This document shows positions 19,623 to 29,072 of a DNA stretch of 64,000 bases, piece after piece (within the stretch, counting starts at the first letter, position 1; each line of letters starts with the position of its first letter). A model generated the notes under the pieces. It did not search any database. It was not told the DNA's origin and worked only from the letters and a program-made list of their open reading frames with translations. Source of the stretch: Sphingosinicella sp. Lineage in GTDB: Bacteria; Pseudomonadota; Alphaproteobacteria; Sphingomonadales; Sphingomonadaceae. The position numbers and the translations under genes were made by a program. Where the stretch lies: assembly GCA_013816585.1 (NCBI GenBank), contig JACDEE010000005.1:100966-164965 (forward strand). The letters are read 5' to 3'.

Positions 19623-20501
19623 GTGACAAGCCTCAAAGCACTTAAAGGGCGGATCGCCTCGGTCAAATCGACCCAGAAGATCACCAAGGCGATGAAGATG
19701 GTCGCCGCCGCCAAGCTGCGCCGCGCGCAGATGGCCGCGGAAGCCGGTCGCCCTTACGCCGAGCGGCTTGACGCGATGGTCGCGAGCCTTGCTTCGAGCG
19801 TTTCGATCAGTCCGCAAACCTCGAAGCTGCTGGCCGGCACGGGCAAGGACGATGTCCACCTGTTCGTCATCTGCACGTCCGACCGAGGTCTCGCCGGCGC
19901 CTTCAATTCGAACATCGTGCGCGCCGCGCGCAAGAGCGCCGATATTCTGATCGCCCAGGGCAAGACGGTCTATTTCTATCTGGTTGGCCGCAAGGGCCGG
20001 GCGGTGATCGCGCGGCTTTATCCCAAGCAGATCCTGCATCAATTCGACACGGGCGAGATCAAGCAGGTGAAGTTCAGCGACGCCCAGGCGATCGCGGCCG
20101 ATATCGTCGAACGGTTCAATGGCGGCGCCTTTGATGTGGCGCATCTGTTCTACGCGCGGTTCCAATCGGCACTGGTGCAGGAGCCCGTTCAACAGCAGAT
20201 CATCCCTGTCGAGATCGTCCCCGCCGCGAAGGTGGAAGGCGTTTCGGGCGCCACCGAATATGAGCCGGACGAGGAAGAAATTCTGGCAGATCTGCTTCCG
20301 CGCAATGTCGGTGTTCAGATTTACCGCGCCCTGCTGGAAAATGCGGCGTCCGAACAGGGCAGCCGGATGACCGCGATGGACAATGCCACGCGGAATGCCG
20401 GCGACATGATCAACCGCCTGTCGATCCAGTATAACCGGACCCGTCAGGCCGCGATCACGACCGAACTCGTAGAGATCATTTCCGGCGCGGAAGCGCTTTA
20501 G
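19623..20501 (+). CDS. atpG: F1 ATP synthase gamma subunit
   Basis: Central rotor shaft of F1. The 292-aa product starts at GTG with a classical N-terminal helix (TSLKALKGRIASVKSTQKIT, then KAMKMVAAAKLRRA) and ends with the C-terminal helix SRMTAMDNATRNAGDMIN and NRTRQAAITTELVEIISGA. Spacing to atpA is 12 bp. It is followed by a 94-bp gap with two hairpins before atpD, the widest gap in the operon. Confidence 0.98.
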   Translation: MTSLKALKGRIASVKSTQKITKAMKMVAAAKLRRAQMAAEAGRPYAERLDAMVASLASSVSISPQTSKLLAGTGKDDVHLFVICTSDRGLAGAFNSNIVRAARKSADILIAQGKTVYFYLVGRKGRAVIARLYPKQILHQFDTGEIKQVKFSDAQAIAADIVERFNGGAFDVAHLFYARFQSALVQEPVQQQIIPVEIVPAAKVEGVSGATEYEPDEEEILADLLPRNVGVQIYRALLENAASEQGSRMTAMDNATRNAGDMINRLSIQYNRTRQAAITTELVEIISGAEAL

Positions 20502-20507
20502 CTACCG

Positions 20508-20565
20508 GGGCTCCACCCCACGGAGCCCGACACGATATTCACCAGGGTGCCAGCCTTCGCTGGCA
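20508..20565. repeat. Two hairpins, one REP-like, between atpG and atpD
   Basis: Hairpin 1 is GGGCTCC/GGAGCCC (20508-20514 with 20522-20528). Hairpin 2 is TGCCAGC-CTTC-GCTGGCA (20548-20565), followed by TGACG. Hairpin 2 shares its GCTGGSATGACG core with the palindrome at 2884-2905. Intercistronic REPs of this kind usually protect or process mRNA. Confidence 0.65.
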
Positions 20566-20577
20566 TGACGAAGATAG

Positions 20578-22050
<1,473 letters not shown>

Positions 22051-22053
22051 ATC

Positions 22054-22320
22054 ATGGCCGACCTGCATTTCGAACTCGTTACGCCTGACCGGCTCATTCG
22101 CTCCGAGGACGTCTACATGGTGGTCGTCCCCGGCAGCGAAGGCGATTTCGGCGTGCTCGCCGGCCACGCACCGGTCATGTCGTCGATCCGCGAAGGCGAG
22201 ATTGCGATCTACCGAACCAATGGCGGCGAGCCGGAGCGGATCGCGATCGAGGGCGGTTTTGCCGAAGTGAATGAAAAGGGCCTGACGGTCCTTGCCGAAA
22301 AGGCCGACATTCCCGCCTAA
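22054..22320 (+). CDS. atpC: F1 ATP synthase epsilon subunit, short form
   Basis: An 88-residue epsilon subunit. The N-terminal beta-sandwich is complete ([23 protein letters not shown] is the first strand pair; then [16 protein letters not shown]), but the protein ends at EKADIPA. The C-terminal helical hairpin that inhibits ATP hydrolysis in E. coli (about 139 aa) is missing. It starts 3 bp after atpD and is the last gene of the operon. Confidence 0.95.
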   Translation: MADLHFELVTPDRLIRSEDVYMVVVPGSEGDFGVLAGHAPVMSSIREGEIAIYRTNGGEPERIAIEGGFAEVNEKGLTVLAEKADIPA

Positions 22321-22321
22321 G

Positions 22322-22777
22322 CTAGCGGACCGATGGGCGTTTGAAGGTCCAGCTAAGGGGATTCTTACCCTCGGGCCCCGAAACCGTCCCGACCAGAACG
22401 TCCTTCTCCAATCGGTAGACGATGCGGGTCGGATAATCGTGTGCCGGATTTTCGAATGTCGCTTCGCGGTCCTTGATCGAAACCAGCGGGAAGGCTACCG
22501 GCGGCGCCCCTGAAGGCGATCCCCAAAACTGGATCGCGCCCCGGTCATCGGCGGCGATCCGCATATATTCATATCCGGTGGCTTTCTCGCCTTTGCCCGA
22601 CCGGTTGGTGCCCAGCATCGTTCCACCTCGAGCATCGGTCCATTGCTCCTCGACCCATCCTTCATCGTTTTCCGACACCCAGGCCCCCGCCAGCCAGCCA
22701 AGGTCGCCGACCTGCGGCGCCGGGGCTGCGGCGGCCAGAAAGCCGGCCAGAAATAAAGCGCTGGTTCTCGCCAACAT
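22322..22777 (-). CDS. Secreted DUF6265 family protein
   Basis: A 151-aa protein with a signal peptide (about residues 1-20, ending AAAAPAPQ). It is followed by a beta-rich domain with DLGWLAGAWVSENDEGWVEE and GTMLGTNRSGKG, the DUF6265 pattern (calycin-like barrel, function unknown). It is convergent with atpC, with one base between the stops. Confidence 0.75.
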   Translation of the reverse strand: MLARTSALFLAGFLAAAAPAPQVGDLGWLAGAWVSENDEGWVEEQWTDARGGTMLGTNRSGKGEKATGYEYMRIAADDRGAIQFWGSPSGAPPVAFPLVSIKDREATFENPAHDYPTRIVYRLEKDVLVGTVSGPEGKNPLSWTFKRPSVR

Positions 22778-22896
22778 GTGCAGCCCCTTCCCTCCCTGCC
22801 GATAAACATCGCCCGAATTAGGTAATTGTCAAAGTTTCCAGCTTATTCACCACATTCGCGCAGGGATTTCATCGGTCAGTCGAGGTTCGCTTAGGT

Positions 22897-24435
22897 ATGA
22901 GTGCTTTTGGACGGAGAGGCGGCGTAAACGGAGCGGCGGGAAGCCGGCCGTCTTTCGGTGTTGCCAAGCCGATGAAAGGCGGAGGCCCGGTTTCGAAGGC
23001 GGAAGAGCCGGAAGGCGGTGAACAATTTCCGCCGATCGAAACTCTCCCGCTGCCCGGCGAGCCCGAAGCAGGCGCGAGCGCCGAGCCGCAGTCGAGGGGC
23101 GACCAGGCCATGTCCCGGCTTGCCGACCGACAGGCCCAATCAGGCGAACAGGGGGCGTCGAAGGCCGAGGGCTTCGAAGCCGCCGTGCACCGCATCAAAG
23201 AGCAAGTGCTTCCCCGCCTGCTGGAGAGAGTCGATCCCGAGGCTGCCGCAACCTTGTCCAAGGATGAGCTTGCCGAAGAATTCCGCCCGATCATCGGCGA
23301 AGTGCTGGTCGAGCTGAAGATCAACCTCAACCGGCGCGAACAATTCGCGCTGGAGAAAGTGCTGGTCGACGAATTGCTGGGGCTTGGCCCCTTGGAAGAG
23401 TTGCTCAACGATCCCGAAATCAGCGACATCATGGTCAACGGCCCCGGCCAGACCTTTGTCGAACGCAAGGGCAAGCTGGAGCTGGCGCACATCCAGTTTC
23501 GCGATGAAGAACATCTGTTCCAGATCGCCCAGCGCATCGTCAACAAGGTCGGCCGCCGCGTCGATCAGACCACGCCGCTGGCCGACGCCCGTTTGATGGA
23601 TGGCAGCCGCGTCAACGTGATCGTGCCGCCCTTGTCGCTCAAGGGCACCGCGATCTCGATTCGGAAATTCTCGGAAAAGCCGATCACGATCGACATGATG
23701 AAGGGCTTCGGCTCCATGTCGGACAAGATGGCGACTGCCCTCAAGATCGCGGGGGCCTGCCGCTTCAATATCGTCATTTCCGGCGGTACCGGTTCGGGCA
23801 AGACCACAATGCTCAATGCCCTGTCGAAATTGATCGACCCTGGCGAGCGTGTCATCACCATTGAGGATGCGGCCGAATTAAGGCTGCAGCAGCCGCATTG
23901 GCTGCCGCTCGAAACCCGGCCGCCCAACCTCGAAGGTCAGGGCGCGATCACCATCCGCGATCTGGTGGTCAACGCCCTTCGTATGCGTCCCGATCGCATC
24001 ATCCTGGGCGAAATTCGTGGCCCCGAATGTTTCGACATGCTCGCGGCCATGAACACCGGTCATGACGGATCGATGTGCACGCTTCACTCCAACTCGCCGC
24101 GCGAATGCCTCGCGCGTATGGAGAATATGGTGATGATGTCGGACATCAAGGTGCCAAAGGAAGCCATCTCGCGTCAGATCGCCGACTCGGTCGATCTCAT
24201 CATCCAGGTGAAGCGCCTTCGCGACGGTTCGCGCCGCACCACCAACATCACCGAAGTGATCGGGATGGAAGGCGATGTGATCGTCACGCAGGAATTGTTC
24301 AAATTCGAATATCTGGACGAAAGCGCGGACGGCAAGATCATCGGCGAATACCGATCAATGGGTCTGAGGCCGTACACGCTCGAAAAGGCCAAGCAGTTTG
24401 GTTTCGACCAGCCCTATCTGGAATCCTGCCTCTAA
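22897..24435 (+). CDS. cpaF: CpaF-type secretion/pilus ATPase
   Basis: Type II/IV secretion ATPase of the TadA/CpaF branch, which powers assembly of Flp pili. The 512 aa have a disordered Gly/Pro-rich N-terminal region of about 85 residues. Then comes the N2 domain with [16 protein letters not shown] [18 protein letters not shown], Walker [12 protein letters not shown] (Lys302), the Asp box ([11 protein letters not shown]), and the His box ([14 protein letters not shown]). No other cpa/tad genes lie nearby, so this copy is orphaned here. Its own partners may be elsewhere in the genome. Confidence 0.92.
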   Translation: MSAFGRRGGVNGAAGSRPSFGVAKPMKGGGPVSKAEEPEGGEQFPPIETLPLPGEPEAGASAEPQSRGDQAMSRLADRQAQSGEQGASKAEGFEAAVHRIKEQVLPRLLERVDPEAAATLSKDELAEEFRPIIGEVLVELKINLNRREQFALEKVLVDELLGLGPLEELLNDPEISDIMVNGPGQTFVERKGKLELAHIQFRDEEHLFQIAQRIVNKVGRRVDQTTPLADARLMDGSRVNVIVPPLSLKGTAISIRKFSEKPITIDMMKGFGSMSDKMATALKIAGACRFNIVISGGTGSGKTTMLNALSKLIDPGERVITIEDAAELRLQQPHWLPLETRPPNLEGQGAITIRDLVVNALRMRPDRIILGEIRGPECFDMLAAMNTGHDGSMCTLHSNSPRECLARMENMVMMSDIKVPKEAISRQIADSVDLIIQVKRLRDGSRRTTNITEVIGMEGDVIVTQELFKFEYLDESADGKIIGEYRSMGLRPYTLEKAKQFGFDQPYLESCL

Positions 24436-24620
24436 GTCTTCAGGGCCAGGATTGCGAGGATCGCCGCGGCGAACAAGGCGGCGACCTGTATCCCGGTCCA
24501 GGGAACCCAACCAACCCGGTCAAGGCTGCGCCTTCGCGCTCGCCGCCACTCGGCCAGCCCCGCCCCGACAGCCAGCCCCATCGAGCTACCGGCTCCGATC
24601 CATAGCCCGGCTTGCGTCAT
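24432..24620 (-). CDS. Small two-helix membrane protein
   Basis: A 62-aa ORF with hydrophobic stretches at residues 5-22 (Gly/Ala rich) and 42-60 (WTGIQVAALFAAAILAILAL), separated by a basic loop (EWRRARRRS). It overlaps the cpaF stop tail to tail. No family recognised. A basic loop between two hydrophobic segments suggests a real inner-membrane hairpin protein, but GC-rich shadow ORFs can mimic this. Confidence 0.45.
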   Translation of the reverse strand: MTQAGLWIGAGSSMGLAVGAGLAEWRRARRRSLDRVGWVPWTGIQVAALFAAAILAILALKT

Positions 24621-24670
24621 CTTTACCCTTCCGTCATGACCGTGAACAACAATGTAAGGAGAGGATTTTC

Positions 24671-25510
24671 ATGCGCCAGTCCCTGTTTCGCGCGGCATTT
24701 GCCAGCGCCTTGATGCTTTCGGCCGCCGGCTGTTCCACCGTCGCGGATGAAACCACCTCGGTCGCGGCCAGCGACGCACTCGCGGCGACCATCGCCAGTC
24801 CGATCCGTACCCCCGCCAACGTCGCGCGCGACCCCTATCGGCATCCCGCCGAAACGCTCGCCTTCTTCGGTGTCGAACCCGACGATGTCGTAGTCGAGAT
24901 CTGGCCGGGCGGCGGTTGGTATACCGAAATCCTGGCTCCTTACCTCGCGGCGGGCGGCGGCCGCCTCTACGCGGCGGCGGCCGATTGGGGCCTGGGCGGC
25001 ATCAAGAAGCTCAAGGAATCCAATCCGGCGGTCTACGGCAATTTGGCGACCGCGGATTTCCCCGCATTCGACGCCAGCGCCACTCGTGTTCCGGCAGGAA
25101 GTGCGGACGTGGTTCTCACCTTCCGCAACGTCCATAATTGGCGGATGGGCTATCGCCGCGACGACAAGCAGGATTATAGCGCCGAAGCCTTCCGCCAAGC
25201 CTATGCGATGCTGAAGCCCGGCGGCGTGCTCGGCGTCGTCGATCACCGGCTTCCTGAAAGCGCAAGCGACGAGCGGGAAAGGACCAGCGGCTACATCAAG
25301 GTTTCGACGGTTCGCCGTCTTGCCGAAGCTGCCGGCTTCAAGCTGGCCGCCTCGTCTGAAATCAACGCCAATCCGCGCGACACGACCGACTGGGCAAACG
25401 GGGTCTGGACGCTTCCTCCATCATTCGCGCTGAAGGATCAGGACCGCGCAAAATATGCGTCGATCGGCGAGAGCGACCGGATGACGCTGAAGTTCGTGAA
25501 GCCGCGCTGA
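24671..25510 (+). CDS. SAM-dependent methyltransferase-like protein with lipoprotein signal
   Basis: A 279-residue protein that starts MRQSLFRAAF with a signal and a lipobox-like AAGC (Cys21). The mature part resembles a class I methyltransferase: DDVVVEIWPGGGWYTEILAP is motif I (an acidic residue then GGGW), LTFRNVHNW is a motif IV-like segment, and MLKPGGVLGVVDHR is motif post-III. A SAM enzyme outside the cytoplasm is odd, because SAM is not available there, so the protein may be a non-enzymatic or detoxifying relative. The start has GGAG 8 bases upstream. The open frame extends further upstream but lacks the signal. Confidence 0.78.
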   Translation: MRQSLFRAAFASALMLSAAGCSTVADETTSVAASDALAATIASPIRTPANVARDPYRHPAETLAFFGVEPDDVVVEIWPGGGWYTEILAPYLAAGGGRLYAAAADWGLGGIKKLKESNPAVYGNLATADFPAFDASATRVPAGSADVVLTFRNVHNWRMGYRRDDKQDYSAEAFRQAYAMLKPGGVLGVVDHRLPESASDERERTSGYIKVSTVRRLAEAAGFKLAASSEINANPRDTTDWANGVWTLPPSFALKDQDRAKYASIGESDRMTLKFVKPR

Positions 25511-25511
25511 T

Positions 25512-26051
25512 TCAACCGCCCAGCTTGTCGAGCTTTTCCTGAAGCGCGGCGAGCTGGGCCTTGAGGTCCGCAAGTTCCGTTTTCTCATCCCGTACCGGCT
25601 CGTCCGCGGCTGGCGGAACGCCCCGGGCGGCGGCGGCGAACATTTCCATATTTCGTTTCGCCATATCGGCGAAGGGACCTGCCGATAGCACACCTGCCAT
25701 GGCGTCGCGGAATTGGGATTGGTTGTGCTGGAAGGCCTCCAGCGAGGCTTCCAGATATTGCGGTACCATCGACTGCATCGAATCTCCGTACATGCCGATC
25801 AATTGGCGTAGGAAATTAACAGGCAGCATCGTCTTTCCGCGCGCTTCCTCTTCCATGATGATCTGGGTCAGGACATTATGCGTGATGTCATCGCCCGATT
25901 TCGCGTCGACTACTTTGAATTCGCGCTTGGCCCGGACCATCTCGGCAAGATGCTCGAGCGTGATGTAGGATGAGCTTTCCGTATTATAGAGGCGCCGGTT
26001 GGCGTACTTCTTGATAATGACCACGTCATCATCACGTTGAGCCGAACCCAT
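25512..26051 (-). CDS. phaR: PhaR, polyhydroxyalkanoate synthesis repressor
   Basis: Regulator that binds PHA granules and DNA and represses phasin genes. The 179 aa have the diagnostic N-terminal DNA-binding domain (IIKKYANRRLYNTESSSYIT), the second domain (LPVNFLRQLIGMYGDSMQ), and a C-terminal coiled coil (ELADLKAQLAALQEKLDKLG). The ATG at 26051 overlaps the start codon of the divergent synthase-like gene. A GTG at 26024, just before IIKKYANRR, is a possible later start that would open room for a leader. Confidence 0.92.
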   Translation of the reverse strand: MGSAQRDDDVVIIKKYANRRLYNTESSSYITLEHLAEMVRAKREFKVVDAKSGDDITHNVLTQIIMEEEARGKTMLPVNFLRQLIGMYGDSMQSMVPQYLEASLEAFQHNQSQFRDAMAGVLSAGPFADMAKRNMEMFAAAARGVPPAADEPVRDEKTELADLKAQLAALQEKLDKLGG

Positions 26052-27108
26052 GCACGATCCCCTGGAAGCTGAAGGCTCGGCACTAGCACCAAAGCTTGCC
26101 GCGCCGCAACACAAGCCCCGGCCGCTTCCCTTGTTCCTGGAAATGCTGCGCCGCGAAACGGCGAATGACCCCCAGCGCCTAGCGCGGGCGCTGAAAGGAT
26201 TGCGGCTGTATCAGGAAGCCGCGCGGACGGAGCCGCTCCCCCTCATGCCCGCTATCAACGAGGCCCACGGCGCCACGCTTCGCGATTATGGCGGCGCAGG
26301 ACGGCCGGTGTTATTCATTCCTTCGCTAATCAACCCGCCCAACATTCTAGACTTGAGCGAGGAAATGTCTTTGCTTCGCTGGCTTGTCCGACAGGGTCAT
26401 CATGTCCTGCTGGTCGACTGGGGCTCCGATGTCGACGCGCGCGCAACCCTTTCCGTTGCCGGCCATGTCGAGGAGATTCTTCTCCCCTTCGTCCGCTCCC
26501 TGACCGATCCTCCTGCACTAGTCGGCTATTGCCTCGGAGGTACGATGGCGATCGCTGTCGCCGCTTTGGTTCCAGTGCGAAGCCTCGCCCTCATTGCGAC
26601 GCCATGGCATTTTTCGGCTTACTCGGCCGAATCTCGCGAAAGGCTGCTGGGGCTATGGCGAAGCGCAAAGCCAATCGCCGACGCCATGGGCGTGCTTCCG
26701 ACGGAAGTCCTTCAGGCCGCATTCTGGCAACTCAATCCGGCGGCGGCCGTTTCCAAGTTCGAGCGAATTGCCGATGCGGAGCCCAAAACGATCCAGGCCT
26801 TTGTCCGGCTGGAGGATTGGGCGAATGATGGTCCCCCGCTTCCCCTGGAAGCTGCTCGCGAATTGTTCGAAGATTTCTTCGAACGCGATTTGCCCGGCGC
26901 CGGTGAATGGCAGGTCGATGGTGCCAAGGTCCGGCTGGACAACGTCACCGGAATCAATTTCATATCCCGAACCGATCAGATCGTGCCGGCCGGTTCCGCA
27001 GCCCACTCGCTTCCCGGAACCCTATTGGACAAGGGTCATGTCGGTATGGTGATCGGCAGCGAGGCGGCCCTTTTGTGGGAGCCGCTGGCCGATTTTCTCG
27101 AAACCTGA
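26050..27108 (+). CDS. PHA synthase-like alpha/beta hydrolase, class III size
   Basis: A 352-aa alpha/beta hydrolase. The lipase box is GYCLGGT with Cys161 as nucleophile, which marks PHA synthases rather than esterases. The likely catalytic Asp is in ISRTDQIVP and the His in KGHVGMVIG near the C-terminus. Other synthase-like blocks are IPSLINPPNILDL and HHVLLVDWG. The size fits class III PhaC, whose partner PhaE is not visible here. The divergent neighbour phaR supports a role in PHA metabolism. Start codons of the two genes overlap by two bases. Confidence 0.82.
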   Translation: MHDPLEAEGSALAPKLAAPQHKPRPLPLFLEMLRRETANDPQRLARALKGLRLYQEAARTEPLPLMPAINEAHGATLRDYGGAGRPVLFIPSLINPPNILDLSEEMSLLRWLVRQGHHVLLVDWGSDVDARATLSVAGHVEEILLPFVRSLTDPPALVGYCLGGTMAIAVAALVPVRSLALIATPWHFSAYSAESRERLLGLWRSAKPIADAMGVLPTEVLQAAFWQLNPAAAVSKFERIADAEPKTIQAFVRLEDWANDGPPLPLEAARELFEDFFERDLPGAGEWQVDGAKVRLDNVTGINFISRTDQIVPAGSAAHSLPGTLLDKGHVGMVIGSEAALLWEPLADFLET

Positions 27109-27119
27109 GGGCAGATCCT

Positions 27120-27965
27120 CTAGGGCGCCACCGGGGCAGGCGTTCCCGCGAAGTGCCAATTCTCGCCGTCATAATTGTAAGAGGCGGGCTTGCCGGGGGC
27201 GAAGTTCACCCCTTCCCATGCATGAACTTCTATGTCCACCTTGCCCCGATGCGCCTCGATCCAATTGAAGCTTTGCGGCTCGTCTCCGCGCAGGCGGGTG
27301 GAAGTGGCGGTGCCGGCCTGTACGACCAAGGCTGCTCCTGAATTCTTCACCATCTCCCGCGCCGATTTAGAAAAGCTGCGGTGGAAGTGCCCTGCCAGAA
27401 GGATGTGAACGCCTGCATCCGCGGCCGCCTGCAGCGCATCGTCATGCCTGTTCACCACCTTGCTCAGTTCGCCTTGGTCACCAATCGGCATCGCGAAAAG
27501 CGGGTGATGGGTCACCAGGATCCGGGTCTTCCCTTCAAGGCCGGTATGAAAGGTCTCGCGGATCAATTGCATCTGCTCGTGCGAAATGCTGCCGTCCTTG
27601 ATCGTCAACGAACGCGCGGTGTTGAGACCCAGCACCGCCAGTTCGTCATTTTCAAAATAGGGGCAAAGATCGTCGTCGATGAAGCGCTTGTAACGATCCA
27701 GCGGGCGAACGAAGCGCCGGACCACATCGAATAATGGCACGTCGTGATTGCCCGGAACCGCAAGCACTTTGAGGCCCTGATCCTCGATCCGGTCGATGAA
27801 GGCGCAGGCCATTTCATATTGCTTTACGCGCGCACGCTGGGTGAAATCGCCGCTGATCACGACCAGATCGGGCCGTTTTTCGAACAGGAAGGCTTCGACG
27901 GCGTCCACCACGACCGGATCGTGGTGCCCGAAATGGACGTCGGACAGGTGCGCAATATTTGCCAT
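27120..27965 (-). CDS. Calcineurin-like metallophosphoesterase
   Basis: A 281-residue phosphoesterase with the complete dinuclear metal motif set: HLSDVHFG (DxH), SGDFTQR (GD), PGNHD (GNHD), THHP and GHFH. It is the single-domain form, like cyclic-nucleotide or generic phosphodiesterases; the substrate cannot be assigned. The ATG at 27965 was chosen because it precedes the first metal motif by only a few residues. It follows alr on the minus strand with 32 bp between. Confidence 0.88.
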   Translation of the reverse strand: MANIAHLSDVHFGHHDPVVVDAVEAFLFEKRPDLVVISGDFTQRARVKQYEMACAFIDRIEDQGLKVLAVPGNHDVPLFDVVRRFVRPLDRYKRFIDDDLCPYFENDELAVLGLNTARSLTIKDGSISHEQMQLIRETFHTGLEGKTRILVTHHPLFAMPIGDQGELSKVVNRHDDALQAAADAGVHILLAGHFHRSFSKSAREMVKNSGAALVVQAGTATSTRLRGDEPQSFNWIEAHRGKVDIEVHAWEGVNFAPGKPASYNYDGENWHFAGTPAPVAP

Positions 27966-27997
27966 GGATGCCCAACAGGCGGCGCAACGCTCGGTTC

Positions 27998-29044
27998 CTA
28001 GCGCCAATCCCGCCGATAGCGCGAACCGAGCGTGGTCAGCAGTTCATATTGCGATAGGCCGGATTGCGCGGAAGCGCTCGGCAAGTCGAAGTCGAGCTCG
28101 ACCCAATCCCCTTCCCGAAGGTACGGCGCCACATCGACCAGGATCGCCGTCAGATCCATCGACACGCTTCCGATCACCGGGACAAAATCCGCGGCGATCC
28201 GCGCCCGCCCGGTTCGGGAGAAGCCCCGCAAATAACCATCGGCATAACCGATATTCAGGATCGCAAGCTCGTGATCGCGATCGGCAGTGAATGTCGCGTT
28301 ATAGCCTACCTTGTCCCCCGCCCCGACCCGCCGCCGCTGCACGATCTGCGCCTCGATCTTTACAACCTGCTTTATTTGGCCGGCCGCCTCCCGGCGCGGC
28401 ACGCCGCCATAGAGAGCGAGGCCGGGCCGCGTCAGGTCGAAAGCGTAATCCTGACCGAGGCAAATGCCCGCGCTATTGGCGAGGCTGAGCCGCCTGGCCC
28501 CGACCTTTGCAGCCATGGTCACGAACGCATCGCGTTGCCGCGCATTCAGGGCGACATCTTCGTCCGCGGAGGCCAGATGGCTCATCAAAACGTCGATGAC
28601 GAGGCCTTCGAGCAAGCCTTCGGCAATTTGCGCAGGCGACAGGCCCAGGCGGTTCATGCCGGTATCGAGCATCACATCGCAGGCGCGCCCCTGCCCGTGC
28701 TCCCGCCACCTTTTCACCTGTTCGGCGCTATTGAGCACCGGACGCGCTGCCGATCCTGTCGCATGCTGGATATCGGCGACGGTCAGGCCGTGCAGGACCG
28801 ATAACGAAGCGTCGCCCATCAGCGATAGCAATGGCTCCGCCTCAGCCCAGGTCGCCACGAAAAAGTCGCGGCACCCGGCCTTGGCCAGACGAAGCACAAC
28901 GTCGCGGGCGCCCAAGCCATAGCCATCGGCCTTCACCGCAGCTCCGCAGGCCGCATTGCCGCTCATTCTCCGCAGCCAGCGCCAGTTTGCGACCAGCGCT
29001 TCGCCATCAGCCGTTAGCCGGAGGGGGGAGTGGGGAAGGATCAC
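27998..29044 (-). CDS. alr: Alanine racemase
   Basis: PLP-dependent enzyme making D-alanine for peptidoglycan. The PLP lysine is Lys38 in AAVKADGYGLG. The second catalytic residue is the Tyr in KVGYNATF near the C-terminal domain. MLDTGMNRLGL and GSVSMDLTAILVD are family blocks. The 348 aa are slightly short of E. coli Alr (359). It lies between an MHS transporter gene and a phosphoesterase gene on the same strand. Confidence 0.94.
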   Translation of the reverse strand: MILPHSPLRLTADGEALVANWRWLRRMSGNAACGAAVKADGYGLGARDVVLRLAKAGCRDFFVATWAEAEPLLSLMGDASLSVLHGLTVADIQHATGSAARPVLNSAEQVKRWREHGQGRACDVMLDTGMNRLGLSPAQIAEGLLEGLVIDVLMSHLASADEDVALNARQRDAFVTMAAKVGARRLSLANSAGICLGQDYAFDLTRPGLALYGGVPRREAAGQIKQVVKIEAQIVQRRRVGAGDKVGYNATFTADRDHELAILNIGYADGYLRGFSRTGRARIAADFVPVIGSVSMDLTAILVDVAPYLREGDWVELDFDLPSASAQSGLSQYELLTTLGSRYRRDWR

Positions 29045-29072
29045 AGCCGCGCGGATAACGTGGGCATCAGCC

